DNA from: Muribaculaceae bacterium
GTDB lineage: Bacteria; Bacteroidota; Bacteroidia; Bacteroidales; Muribaculaceae
NCBI GenBank assembly: GCA_029055345.1
Contig: JAIDDJ010000032.1
Location: forward strand, 86,696 to 150,695
Direction: 5' to 3'
Length of the DNA: 64,000 nt
Part shown: positions 1 through 7,885 of the stretch, in pieces
Layout of the letters: each line of letters begins with the position of its first letter
Numbering within the stretch: position 1 is the first letter of the stretch
Made by a program: the position numbers and the translations under genes
Notes under the pieces: model-generated
Told to the model about the DNA's origin: nothing
The model's input: the letters and a program-made list of their open reading frames with translations, nothing else
Database searches by the model: none

Positions 1-1
1 C

Positions 2-1114
2 CTGGTTGATGTTCACGTTCATTTTCGTGAACCCGGTTTTAGCTATAAGGAGACTATTGAAGCCGGATCGAAGGCTGCCGCCCACGGCGGTTTCACTACG
101 GTTTGCACGATGCCGAATTTAAAACCAGCCCCCGATTCCCTTGAAAATCTGGAAGAACAGACACGCATCATCCGGAGGGACGCATGTATAGAAGTTAAGC
201 CATATGCTACCATCACTCGCAGTCGTCTGGGTGGAGAACTGATTGATTATGAGGCACTCGCACCGCTCGTTGCCGGATTTTCCGATGACGGCTCCGGAGT
301 GCAGTCAGAAGACATTATGCGTCGCGCGATGATGGGTATAGCTCCGACAGGCAAAGTGCTGGCAGCTCATTGTGAAGTTGAAGCCCTTCTTAATAAAGGC
401 TATATCCATGATGGTGAATATGCACGTGAACATGGCCATCGGGGAATTTCTTCGGAAAGCGAATGGAAAGAAGTGGAACGCGATATACGCCTTTGCGAAG
501 AGACCGGATGCCCTCTCCATATATGCCATGTCTCAACAAGTCAAAGCGTTGAACTCGTAAGGCAGGCAAAAGCCGAAGGTCTTCCCGTGACCTGCGAGAC
601 GGCTGCCCACTATCTTGCATTTTGCGAATCAGACCTTCAGGAAGACGGACGCTTCAAGATGAATCCACCCCTCCGTTCCGCTTCCGACAGGGATGCCTTG
701 CTTAAAGGTATCGCTGACGGGACCATCGACTGCATTGCTTCCGACCATGCACCTCATTCTTGCGAAGAAAAAAGTCGCGGACTTGAAAAAAGCGCCATGG
801 GTGTGACAGGGATAGAACTTTCGCTTCCTGCTGTTTACACTTATGCGGTTCTCCCCGGACATATATCATTCGGGCAGATGATTCGGCTTATGGCTGATAA
901 TCCCCGCAGAATTTTCGGTATAGAAGGTGGAATAATGCCCGGATGCCGGGCGGATATCACCGTGGTTGATTTCAACGCGGAGTTCATGGTGAGCCGTTCG
1001 TGCTTCTTATCAAAAGGGAAAGTGTCTCCTTTTGAAGGACATAATCTTAAGGGAGTTGTAATTGCCACTATAGCCGCCGGAGTCCCGGCATATTTGAAAG
1101 ATGAAACGAAATAA
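2..1114 (+). CDS. pyrC: Dihydroorotase, class I (5'-truncated by window edge)
   Basis: Zinc amidohydrolase that cyclises N-carbamoyl-aspartate to dihydroorotate, third step of de novo pyrimidine synthesis, cytosolic. The open frame runs in from the left edge; the first visible residues are LVDVHVHFREPG, the metal-binding HxH motif that lies near residue 50-60 in full-length class I enzymes, so roughly 50 N-terminal residues are missing. Downstream are FSDDG, AHCEVE, HICHVST and DCIASDHAPH, which carry the remaining metal and substrate ligands. An ATG at 110 lies after the HxH motif and cannot be the true start. The stop overlaps pyrK by 14 bp, so the two are translationally coupled. The identity is secure; only the start is unseen. 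Confidence 0.95.
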   Translation: MVDVHVHFREPGFSYKETIEAGSKAAAHGGFTTVCTMPNLKPAPDSLENLEEQTRIIRRDACIEVKPYATITRSRLGGELIDYEALAPLVAGFSDDGSGVQSEDIMRRAMMGIAPTGKVLAAHCEVEALLNKGYIHDGEYAREHGHRGISSESEWKEVERDIRLCEETGCPLHICHVSTSQSVELVRQAKAEGLPVTCETAAHYLAFCESDLQEDGRFKMNPPLRSASDRDALLKGIADGTIDCIASDHAPHSCEEKSRGLEKSAMGVTGIELSLPAVYTYAVLPGHISFGQMIRLMADNPRRIFGIEGGIMPGCRADITVVDFNAEFMVSRSCFLSKGKVSPFEGHNLKGVVIATIAAGVPAYLKDETK

Positions 1115-1850
1115 CGATACAAATTATACCATTGTCGACAACCGCTGGATAGGTACGAACACGATGCTGATGGTTCTGGAAGGCCCCACGGATGAATTCA
1201 CAATGCCCGGGCAGTTTATCAATATCGCAATTCCGGGATTCACGCTTAGACGCCCGATTTCAGTGTGCGACATTGAGGGAGACCTGCTGACTATAGTATA
1301 TGATGTGGTAGGGCATGGCACTGAGGCATTATCTATTATGAAACCCGGAACGCGTCTTGATATCCTCCCTGCTCTCGGAAGGGGGTTTGATATCTCTAAA
1401 TGCGGTGACCGGCCTGTACTTCTCGGTGGCGGTGTCGGATGTCCGCCGATTTATAGTCTCGCCAAAAATATGATATCACGGGAAATCCTCCCTACTGTCA
1501 TTCTGGGGTTCAATTCGGATGAACGGATGATAATGATTGAACAATTCGAGAATCTCGATATTCCTTTCTATGTGGCTACAGTTGACGGGTCGTATGGCAC
1601 GAAAGGATTCGTCACTGACGTTATTAAGGAAGAAGGGCTCAATCCGGATTATTTTTACGCATGTGGCCCGTTGCCGATGCTTCGGGCATTATGCTTGGGG
1701 CTGACAATTCCCGGCCAGGTAAGTCTGGAAGCCCGCATGGCATGTGGCTTCGGTGCATGTATGTGCTGTTCGCTCGAAACAAAATCCGGGCCTAAACGAA
1801 TCTGCAAGGAAGGCCCTGTATTCGACAAAGAGGAGTTAATATGGAAATAG
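1101..1850 (+). CDS. pyrK: Dihydroorotate dehydrogenase electron-transfer subunit
   Basis: 249 aa iron-sulfur flavoprotein that passes electrons from the PyrD subunit to NAD+ in class 1B dihydroorotate dehydrogenase. The N-terminal FAD-binding barrel shows RRPISV. The middle has the nucleotide-binding segment LGGGVGCPPIYSLAK. The C-terminus carries a [2Fe-2S] cluster motif with cysteines in ACGFGACMCC and a fourth in RICKEGP. It overlaps pyrC upstream and pyrD downstream (10 bp), the usual B-type pairing. Length is normal for the family. Confidence 0.94.
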   Translation: MKRNNDTNYTIVDNRWIGTNTMLMVLEGPTDEFTMPGQFINIAIPGFTLRRPISVCDIEGDLLTIVYDVVGHGTEALSIMKPGTRLDILPALGRGFDISKCGDRPVLLGGGVGCPPIYSLAKNMISREILPTVILGFNSDERMIMIEQFENLDIPFYVATVDGSYGTKGFVTDVIKEEGLNPDYFYACGPLPMLRALCLGLTIPGQVSLEARMACGFGACMCCSLETKSGPKRICKEGPVFDKEELIWK

Positions 1851-2761
1851 AAGGAAAAGAATTCGACCTCAGTGTCCGATTGAATGATGTCCGGCTTAAG
1901 AATCCCGTGATTCCGGCAAGCGGCTGCTTTGGCTATGGCTACGGCATGACCGATTACTACGATATAGACATTCTCGGATCGATATCTTTCAAAGGCACGA
2001 CACTAAATCCTCGTTATGGCAATCCTCTTCCACGAGTCGCGGAATGCACTTCGGGAATGATAAATTCCGTCGGACTTCAGAATCCCGGAATTGATGCGGT
2101 TATCAGCGACGAACTTCCTAAGATGCGCGAAGCATTCCATGGCCCGATAATAGCCAACATCAGCGGTTTCTCTGTGGATGAATACCGTGAATGCTGTCAT
2201 CGTATAGACGGTCAGCCGCAGGTGGAGATAATTGAACTTAACGTGAGCTGTCCAAACGTGCATGGAGGAGGGATGAGCTTTGGCACATGTCCGGAATCAG
2301 TGGCTGAAGTTGTGAAGGCTGTGAAAGGGGTGACTTCAATTCCGGTCTTCGTGAAGCTATCACCCAACGTGACAGATATAGTCACGATAGCCCTCGCTGC
2401 CGAACATGCGGGGGCCGATGGTCTGTGCCTAATAAATACTCTCTTGGGAATGCGCATTGATTTGCGGACCCGAAAACCGGTAGTAGCCAACGTTATGGGC
2501 GGATTTTCCGGTCCTGCGGTATTCCCTGTAGCACTCAGGATGATTTATCAGGTCGCAAACGCCTGTTCAATCCCTGTTATCGGCTGCGGAGGAGTTTCTA
2601 CAGCCGAAGACGTTCTTGAGATGATGATGGCCGGCGCTAAGGCCGTGGAAGTTGGAACCGCCAATCTTATAAATCCATGGGCTTGTCGCGATATCATAGA
2701 TAACCTCCCGGACGCCATGGACCGATATGGAATTTCAAGTCTGGACAGCATTTGCAAATAG
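1841..2761 (+). CDS. pyrD: Dihydroorotate dehydrogenase, class 1B catalytic subunit
   Basis: 306 aa TIM-barrel FMN enzyme oxidising dihydroorotate to orotate. Motifs seen: NPVIPASGCFGYG near the start, the NSVGLQNPG substrate loop, NVSCPN with the cysteine expected as the class 1 catalytic base, and GCGGVSTAEDVLEMMMAG for FMN phosphate binding. The cysteine base and the adjacent overlapping pyrK identify the NAD-dependent 1B type rather than the membrane quinone-linked class 2 type. The start ATG lies inside the end of pyrK. A 54-bp gap precedes pyrF. Confidence 0.95.
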   Translation: MEIEGKEFDLSVRLNDVRLKNPVIPASGCFGYGYGMTDYYDIDILGSISFKGTTLNPRYGNPLPRVAECTSGMINSVGLQNPGIDAVISDELPKMREAFHGPIIANISGFSVDEYRECCHRIDGQPQVEIIELNVSCPNVHGGGMSFGTCPESVAEVVKAVKGVTSIPVFVKLSPNVTDIVTIALAAEHAGADGLCLINTLLGMRIDLRTRKPVVANVMGGFSGPAVFPVALRMIYQVANACSIPVIGCGGVSTAEDVLEMMMAGAKAVEVGTANLINPWACRDIIDNLPDAMDRYGISSLDSICK

Positions 2762-2815
2762 ATTAAGAAAATAAACATATAAAATATCTTCAATGCCCTC
2801 TAACCAATTGCAATC

Positions 2816-3523
2816 ATGAATAAAGACGTAATTATTGCCTGCGACTTCGCAACCCCTGAAGCCACAATAAAGTTCCTCGACCTTTTCAAGGATGAAAAGC
2901 CTTTTGTCAAAATCGGAATGGAACTTTTTTATGCCGGAGGGCCGGAGATAGTTCGTGAATTGCGTAAACGCGGCCATAAAATTTTTCTCGACCTCAAGCT
3001 CCATGACATTCCCAACACTGTGAAGAAGGCTATGAAAGTGCTTGCCTCTCTTGATGTGGATATGGTCAATGTCCATGCGGGGGGCACCGTAGAAATGATG
3101 CGTGCGGCTCTTGAAGGGCTTCAGGATGGACGTCCGGATGGCAACCGCCCCCTGATTATCGCAGTAACACAACTTACCAGCACATCGGAAAAAGCACTGC
3201 ACGAACAGCTCCTCATACCCGCAAGCATCAACGACACAATCATCAAATATGCTCAGAATGCAAAAGAAGCGGGACTTGATGGCGTTGTTTGCTCACCTCT
3301 GGAGGCTGCAATAGTAAAGGATGCCTGCGGCCAAGACTTTATAACCGTTACTCCGGGAATACGATATCCCGATGCAGCAAAAGATGATCAAAGCCGGATT
3401 ACATCTCCTGAACGTGCACGCGAAATTGGCTCCGACTTCATTGTGGTGGGACGTCCGATCACCGCAGCTCCTGATCCTGTTGCCGCATATCGCCGTTGCT
3501 GCAAGGATTTCCTGGGTAAATAA
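2816..3523 (+). CDS. pyrF: Orotidine 5'-phosphate decarboxylase
   Basis: 235 aa, converts OMP to UMP, the last step of the pathway. The catalytic D-x-K-x-x-D motif is visible in [13 protein letters not shown], and the phosphate-binding C-terminus reads DFIVVGRPI. Length (about 235 aa) matches the short bacterial class. It lies between pyrD and pyrE in the same direction with small gaps, so it is probably part of the same transcript. No separate promoter is evident in the 54-bp gap before it. Confidence 0.95.
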   Translation: MNKDVIIACDFATPEATIKFLDLFKDEKPFVKIGMELFYAGGPEIVRELRKRGHKIFLDLKLHDIPNTVKKAMKVLASLDVDMVNVHAGGTVEMMRAALEGLQDGRPDGNRPLIIAVTQLTSTSEKALHEQLLIPASINDTIIKYAQNAKEAGLDGVVCSPLEAAIVKDACGQDFITVTPGIRYPDAAKDDQSRITSPERAREIGSDFIVVGRPITAAPDPVAAYRRCCKDFLGK

Positions 3524-3550
3524 TTCTACAAATACTTCTCAGTGCCTATT

Positions 3551-4183
3551 ATGGAAAAAGAAATTGCAAAAGAACTTCTCGGTATTAAAGCCGTGTTCCT
3601 TAGCCCCGATGAGCCATTCACCTGGGCGAGCGGTATCAAAAGCCCTATCTATTGTGACAATCGTCTTATTCTTACCTCGCCGGAAGTTCGCGACAAAGTG
3701 GAAAAGGCAATAGCGGCTTCTGTAAAGAAATATTACCCTGAGGCGGAAGTGCTTATGGGTACAAGTACGGCAGGAATTGCCCATGCAGCAATCGCCGCCC
3801 ATCTTCTGGGAATGCCCATGGGATACGTTAGAGGCTCAGCTAAAGATCATGGCAGAAACAACCGTATCGAAGGCCGGCTTGAACCTGGCCAGAAAGTGGT
3901 AGTCATCGAAGATCTTATTTCTACCGGTGGAAGTTGTATAGAAGTGGTCGAAGCTCTCCGTGAAGCCGGCGCTGACGTGCTCGGAGTGATTTCAATCTTT
4001 ACTTACGGGATGAAAAAGGGGCTCGAACGCCTCGATGCAGCAAAGGTGGAGAATCACTCGTTATCGAATTTCGACACTCTCGTTGAGGTGGCAGCTGATG
4101 AAAATTATATTGCACCCGAAGATGTGAAACGTCTCCGAAAATTTATGTCTAACCCCTCCGATGAATCCTGGATGAATGCCTGA
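3551..4183 (+). CDS. pyrE: Orotate phosphoribosyltransferase
   Basis: 210 aa, transfers PRPP ribose-phosphate to orotate to give OMP. The PRPP-binding motif is VVVIEDLISTGGS, and the N-terminal FTWASGIKSPIYCDNR is typical of bacterial PyrE. I chose the ATG at 3551 (MEKEIAKELL) over an in-frame GTG at 3542 because it gives the usual N-terminus. The stop lies 28 bp before the preferred pyrB start. Part of the pyrimidine operon. Confidence 0.94.
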   Translation: MEKEIAKELLGIKAVFLSPDEPFTWASGIKSPIYCDNRLILTSPEVRDKVEKAIAASVKKYYPEAEVLMGTSTAGIAHAAIAAHLLGMPMGYVRGSAKDHGRNNRIEGRLEPGQKVVVIEDLISTGGSCIEVVEALREAGADVLGVISIFTYGMKKGLERLDAAKVENHSLSNFDTLVEVAADENYIAPEDVKRLRKFMSNPSDESWMNA

Positions 4184-4211
4184 TTCTCTCCGGAAGCCAA
4201 TAACTATTATT

Positions 4212-5303
4212 ATGCGACATCTAATTGATCCCACAGATCTTTCGAAAGAAGAAATCAAAGAGATAATTGCCCTCGCTGAAGATATTATTGCTGACCGCAA
4301 AAAATATTCCGAAGTATGCAAGGGAAAGAAACTTGCAACTCTATTCTACGAACCATCCACACGGACAAGACTGAGCTTTACAGCAGCCATGATGGAACTT
4401 GGAGGCAACGTGCTCGGTTTCTCTGATGCAATGAGTTCATCTGTGAGTAAAGGAGAGACCGTGGCCGATACTACCAGAGTCATAAATTGCTTTGCCGATA
4501 TAATCGCCATGCGTCATTCGGTGGAGGGCGCTCCGCTTGTTTCTGCTATGAATTCTCGCACCCCAGTGATAAATGCAGGGGATGGCTCGCACGCTCACCC
4601 GACTCAGACTCTGACGGACCTGCTCACAATCAAGCGCGAGATAGGACGCTTCGATAATATCACGATTGGTTTCTGCGGCGACCTTAAATTCGGCAGAACC
4701 GTCCATTCCCTCATCAAGGCTCTTTCTAAATTCCAAGGTGTCAACGTGGTGCTTATCGCTCCCGAGGAATTGAAACTGCCCGGTTACATGAAGCATGAAG
4801 TCTGCGACAAACTCGGAATACCATATCGCGAGGTAGAATCGCTCGAAGAGGTGATCGGCGACCTGGATGTGTTGTATATGACACGTGTCCAGAAAGAGCG
4901 TTTCCTCGATGAAGAGGAATATGACCGTGTAAAGGATTGCTTTGTACTCACAGCCGACAAGCTAAAAGACGCCAAACCGGAAATGCGCATCCTTCATCCG
5001 CTTCCGCGAGTAAACGAAATTTCTGTAGATGTTGATAATGACCCGAGGGCGGCATACTTCCGTCAGGTTGAAAATGGAAAATTTGTGAGAATGGCGCTTA
5101 TTCTCAAGTTGCTTGAATGGGCTGACAAACCATCTCACCATCGCGAACTGATTTCCAAAGACGTAATCAAAGGAGAGCATAGATGCTCGAATCCCAAATG
5201 TATTTCCAACACGGAAGCCCATGCGGTAGAGCCGATGTTCCGGCCTTCGGCCGATGGAAATGGCCTTCGCTGCGTATACTGCGAACACCGCCCCGTAAAA
5301 TAA
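4212..5303 (+). CDS. pyrB: Aspartate carbamoyltransferase with fused PyrI-type zinc domain
   Basis: 363 aa. Residues 1 to about 305 are the catalytic ATCase chain: STRTRLSF (carbamoyl phosphate), SKGETVADT, GDGSHAHPTQTLTDL and LHPLPRVNEI. The last 60 residues resemble the zinc domain of the regulatory chain PyrI, with Cys325, Cys330, Cys354 and Cys357. Their spacing (CX4C-X23-CX2C) is the same as in E. coli PyrI. The allosteric nucleotide-binding half of PyrI is absent, and there is no separate pyrI nearby. I prefer the ATG at 4212 (MRHLIDPTDLS) over 4176, which would add 12 atypical residues and overlap pyrE. Catalyses the committed step, carbamoyl phosphate plus aspartate to carbamoyl-aspartate. 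Last gene of the pyr block. Confidence 0.93.
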   Translation: MRHLIDPTDLSKEEIKEIIALAEDIIADRKKYSEVCKGKKLATLFYEPSTRTRLSFTAAMMELGGNVLGFSDAMSSSVSKGETVADTTRVINCFADIIAMRHSVEGAPLVSAMNSRTPVINAGDGSHAHPTQTLTDLLTIKREIGRFDNITIGFCGDLKFGRTVHSLIKALSKFQGVNVVLIAPEELKLPGYMKHEVCDKLGIPYREVESLEEVIGDLDVLYMTRVQKERFLDEEEYDRVKDCFVLTADKLKDAKPEMRILHPLPRVNEISVDVDNDPRAAYFRQVENGKFVRMALILKLLEWADKPSHHRELISKDVIKGEHRCSNPKCISNTEAHAVEPMFRPSADGNGLRCVYCEHRPVK

Positions 5304-5455
5304 GACCCGATTCCCCAATATTTGTTAATGCTGAGGACGCATATCGCCGAGAGATTTTGGGTTTGTGATGAAGGAGCGTAGCCGTAGCTACGTGACTGAA
5401 GAACAAGCCAAAAAGCGCCGGTGAGATGCGGTGGTAAGGTAACTTTATGCCACAG
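5304..5455 (+). repeat. Structured intergenic repeat, left copy
   Basis: About 150 nt starting directly after the pyrB stop codon. The first 33 nt match the right copy (opposite strand, 5618-5771) at all but one position. Then come 40 nt of diverged sequence of identical length in both copies, hairpin 1 (CGTAGC 5377-5382, loop CGTA, GCTACG 5387-5392) and hairpin 2 (GTGGTA 5431-5436, 11-nt loop, TGCCAC 5448-5453). Hairpin 1 differs from the right copy at three stem pairs, all compensated. The region between copies (5456-5617) shows no gene, only a short direct repeat CCGTTGATT. Confidence 0.8.
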
Positions 5456-5617
5456 TACACAATTACAAGTTCCAAAATTCGGTTATATGATTTTAATCAT
5501 TTATAACATCTTAGGATAAATTGGGATATAAGACATTGGGCCGTTGATTCAAATGGATTTCCGTTGATTACTGTCAGCTCGGCAGCAAATGTCCATGATA
5601 GTAAGAACGAACATTTT

Positions 5618-5771
5618 CGTGGCATAAGTTACCATTGCCACGGCCAATCATCATGCATCTGCGCCCGCTTGTTTCGGTCACAATGCAACCGCATTGCTCT
5701 CTCACTGCGCGAACACATCCGCATAACGCTTGACCGCCTCAGCATTAACAAATATTGGGGAACCGGGTCTA
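5618..5771 (-). repeat. Structured intergenic repeat, right copy
   Basis: Inverted partner of 5304-5455, beginning just after the porin stop codon when read on the minus strand. Hairpin 1 is CAATGC 5681-5686, loop, GCATTG 5691-5696. Hairpin 2 is GTGGCA 5619-5624 to TGCCAC 5636-5641, extended by one C-G pair. Both copies therefore lie in the 3' regions of two converging genes. Read outward from the centre, both give a short broken peptide ending SALTNIGE(S/P)GL, so the unit may derive from, or be mis-annotated as, a small protein. Confidence 0.8.
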
Positions 5772-5774
5772 AGA

Positions 5775-7115
5775 TCAGAAACTGAACTGGGCCATGGCGC
5801 CGATGCGCTGGGCCCAGCGCGTTTCTCCCGAAACGTTCTGCCGCCGCCCCAAATCATATTCGGCTCCGACCTGTATCCGCGGTGTGAGATTCCAGAATAC
5901 ATTCACATCTGTGAAAAGTCCGTTTTTATATTCGGTCGGCAATGCGCCTGACCGCGGCATGTAATGACTCATACTTGCACTTGCGCTCACAAAAAGATTC
6001 GGACGGATATTATACTGAAGTCCCACACACCATCCCAATGATGCAGGAGCATAAAGTCTACCGGCAGTTTCCGGATCTGCCACAAGGTCATATTTCCCAA
6101 TTTGCAAGTCTCCTCCCAATGAAGCCTCTCCGTGACCATAGGAGATATTCGCATAAGTAGTCCAATCATATGCCGGATGAGCTACCGAACTCAATTGTAT
6201 GCCCCATCCTACCGGATTGTAATTTTTCTGAGCCACCAAATCCCGGTAAGATAGGGTTCTTACTATTCCGGACAGTCTGACGTGCTGTCCGGGAGCCCAT
6301 TGGTATTCTGCAAAGGCTGCAAAATCGGGCAACCAGGACGTCACGACTTTAGTATCTGTGCCGTCCGCTCCTATGGCTGTGGCGGGTGTCTCAGCAGACA
6401 ATGCGAATATCCATTTTTCTTTTACCACCGGCATCCATCTCACCAACACGGAAGTAGGTGATATCTTGTTCGACGGGCCCTGCGCATCTACTGTCGGAGG
6501 AGTGGCGGCAGGATCAGAAAATGTAGAAGCTGCATAACCGATAGTCCAGTCATTTACTATAGCGTAGGCTTTCTTCAAATGAAAGTCGCGGCCATTATAA
6601 CCATTGAAATTTCCTTCTATATAGAGCTGATACTGGCCGATATGTTTGTAACGACCGATTACTCGGAAAAACAAAGAAGTACCCGCCGGCGTCGTACCGA
6701 ATGCCCGGTCATTGGCCGGATCCGGCGTCATGGGTATAAGATAAGGCGCAAAACCCGATGCAGGAATCGCCCCTCCCCAATCATAATATCCTCTCATACG
6801 GACACAGCCGCCTATACCCATCGCAAGCTTCGCGTCTTTACTCATAAACAGGAAATAAGGCGCATCCGGATCCTGAGAATGTCTGAACTGGTCATAATAA
6901 AACGTAAGTATCAGCCTCCTGACCGAATCAAGATCCTGCTGCATCTTTTCTGATTCCGCCGGTTTTCCGTCAATGTGAATCACCTTTGTGTTTTCGATTA
7001 CATCCGATAGATGTTGATCCACAGCACTTCCGGATTGGGCACATATCCGGGAATTGAAGCAATTAAAACAAATCACTGCGATCAAGGCGAGCCCTGCACA
7101 AAATTTCCGTTTCAT
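5775..7115 (-). CDS. DcaP-like outer-membrane porin
   Basis: 446 aa with an N-terminal signal peptide (MKRKFCAGLALIAVICFNCF, predicted cleavage near ICAQ) followed by a short helical segment and a long beta-rich region rich in alternating aromatic residues. It ends in Phe (AQFSF), as expected for outer-membrane barrels. The barrel begins with FMSKDAKLAMGIGGCVRMRG, which resembles the DcaP/porin-associated family. Substrate is unknown. It converges on pyrB, with the structured repeat pair between them, and diverges from purE. No convincing promoter of its own was placed. Confidence 0.75.
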   Translation of the reverse strand: MKRKFCAGLALIAVICFNCFNSRICAQSGSAVDQHLSDVIENTKVIHIDGKPAESEKMQQDLDSVRRLILTFYYDQFRHSQDPDAPYFLFMSKDAKLAMGIGGCVRMRGYYDWGGAIPASGFAPYLIPMTPDPANDRAFGTTPAGTSLFFRVIGRYKHIGQYQLYIEGNFNGYNGRDFHLKKAYAIVNDWTIGYAASTFSDPAATPPTVDAQGPSNKISPTSVLVRWMPVVKEKWIFALSAETPATAIGADGTDTKVVTSWLPDFAAFAEYQWAPGQHVRLSGIVRTLSYRDLVAQKNYNPVGWGIQLSSVAHPAYDWTTYANISYGHGEASLGGDLQIGKYDLVADPETAGRLYAPASLGWCVGLQYNIRPNLFVSASASMSHYMPRSGALPTEYKNGLFTDVNVFWNLTPRIQVGAEYDLGRRQNVSGETRWAQRIGAMAQFSF

Positions 7116-7175
7116 GCTTCAAATTTAATAACAAATCCCAATTCCTCCAAATAAAGCGCAATGAGAGCCGGGAAT

Positions 7176-7206
7176 TTTGCCAATTGAAAAAAAATTCGTA
7201 ATTTTG
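7176..7206 (+). promoter_or_regulatory. Promoter of the purine operon
   Basis: TTTG (7176-7179), a 19-bp spacer, then TAATTTTG (7199-7206), a very good match to the Bacteroidetes primary-sigma consensus. Transcription should start near 7212, giving a leader of about 200 nt before purE. Confidence 0.75.
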
Positions 7207-7211
7207 CACAT

Positions 7212-7411
7212 GGAAATGAAAGAAGCGATTTCACGTAGTCATAAATTTCCCATACGCTGCGGCAACAGGTCACATTCGGCCTCAAGTCGGACGCATATTC
7301 AGGCGCACACTCTTATGTAAAGGAGCGTGCGCCTGCGGCGTTTTTTACACTCGCTGTCTTCCTTATGTATTACCTTGTTTAAGACCTCATTATTAATATC
7401 TTATTAGAATT
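7212..7411 (+). promoter_or_regulatory. purE leader with terminator-like hairpin; possible attenuator or small RNA
   Basis: The leader contains a strong hairpin: AGGCGCAC (7301-7308) pairs with GTGCGCCT (7327-7334), extended inward by CTC/GAG. An overlapping short stem CGCC (7330-7333) / GGCG (7337-7340) sits directly before six T residues (7341-7346). The two stems share bases 7330-7333 and cannot form together. That arrangement suits transcription attenuation, or the 3' end of a 135-nt RNA. No leader peptide and no recognised riboswitch consensus was seen. Confidence 0.5.
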
Positions 7412-7885
7412 ATGAATATGAAAGTTGGAGTTGTGATGGGCTCTGCAAGCGACCTCGAAGTGATGAAAGGCACCTTCGAAGTCCTTGATCAGTTTGGAAT
7501 TGAATATGAGAAAAAAGTGCTGAGCGCTCATCGCACCCCGGCCGCCCTCGAAGCCTGGGTAAAAGATGGTCGGGAACGCGGCATCGCAGCCTTTATCGCC
7601 GCTGCGGGAGGCGCTGCCCATCTTGCCGGTGTGGTGGCTGCACTGACCACGCTCCCCGTAATTGGAGTGCCGATAATGTCGAAGGCTCTACGGGGACTTG
7701 ACTCGCTTCTGGCTATGGTCCAGATGCCTTCCGGAATTCCCGTGGCCACTGTCGCTATCGACGGAAGTAAAAACGCGGCTCTTCTCGCCATTGAAATTAT
7801 GGCCGTAACTGACCGTAATTTACAAGAAAAACTCCGTGCGTTCCGCGATGAGCAGGCGCGTAAAATACTTGACACTGAGATATGA
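7412..7885 (+). CDS. purE: 5-(carboxyamino)imidazole ribonucleotide mutase
   Basis: 157 aa, class I PurE converting N5-CAIR to CAIR in IMP synthesis. The start reads MKVGVVMGSASDLEVM, with the phosphate-binding GSASD loop, followed by KVLSAHRTP carrying the catalytic His, and AAGGAAHLAGVVAALTTLPVIGVP. First gene of the ten-gene purine block; its stop overlaps purL by 4 bp (ATGA). The partner PurK is not in the window. Confidence 0.95.
   Translation: MNMKVGVVMGSASDLEVMKGTFEVLDQFGIEYEKKVLSAHRTPAALEAWVKDGRERGIAAFIAAAGGAAHLAGVVAALTTLPVIGVPIMSKALRGLDSLLAMVQMPSGIPVATVAIDGSKNAALLAIEIMAVTDRNLQEKLRAFRDEQARKILDTEI

Noticed and set aside
5183..5951. Short frames with peptides such as SALTNIGE(S/P)GL around the 5.3-5.8 kb repeats
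   Set aside because: They are broken by stops in one copy, overlap the ends of pyrB and the porin gene, and are better explained by the repeat sequence itself.
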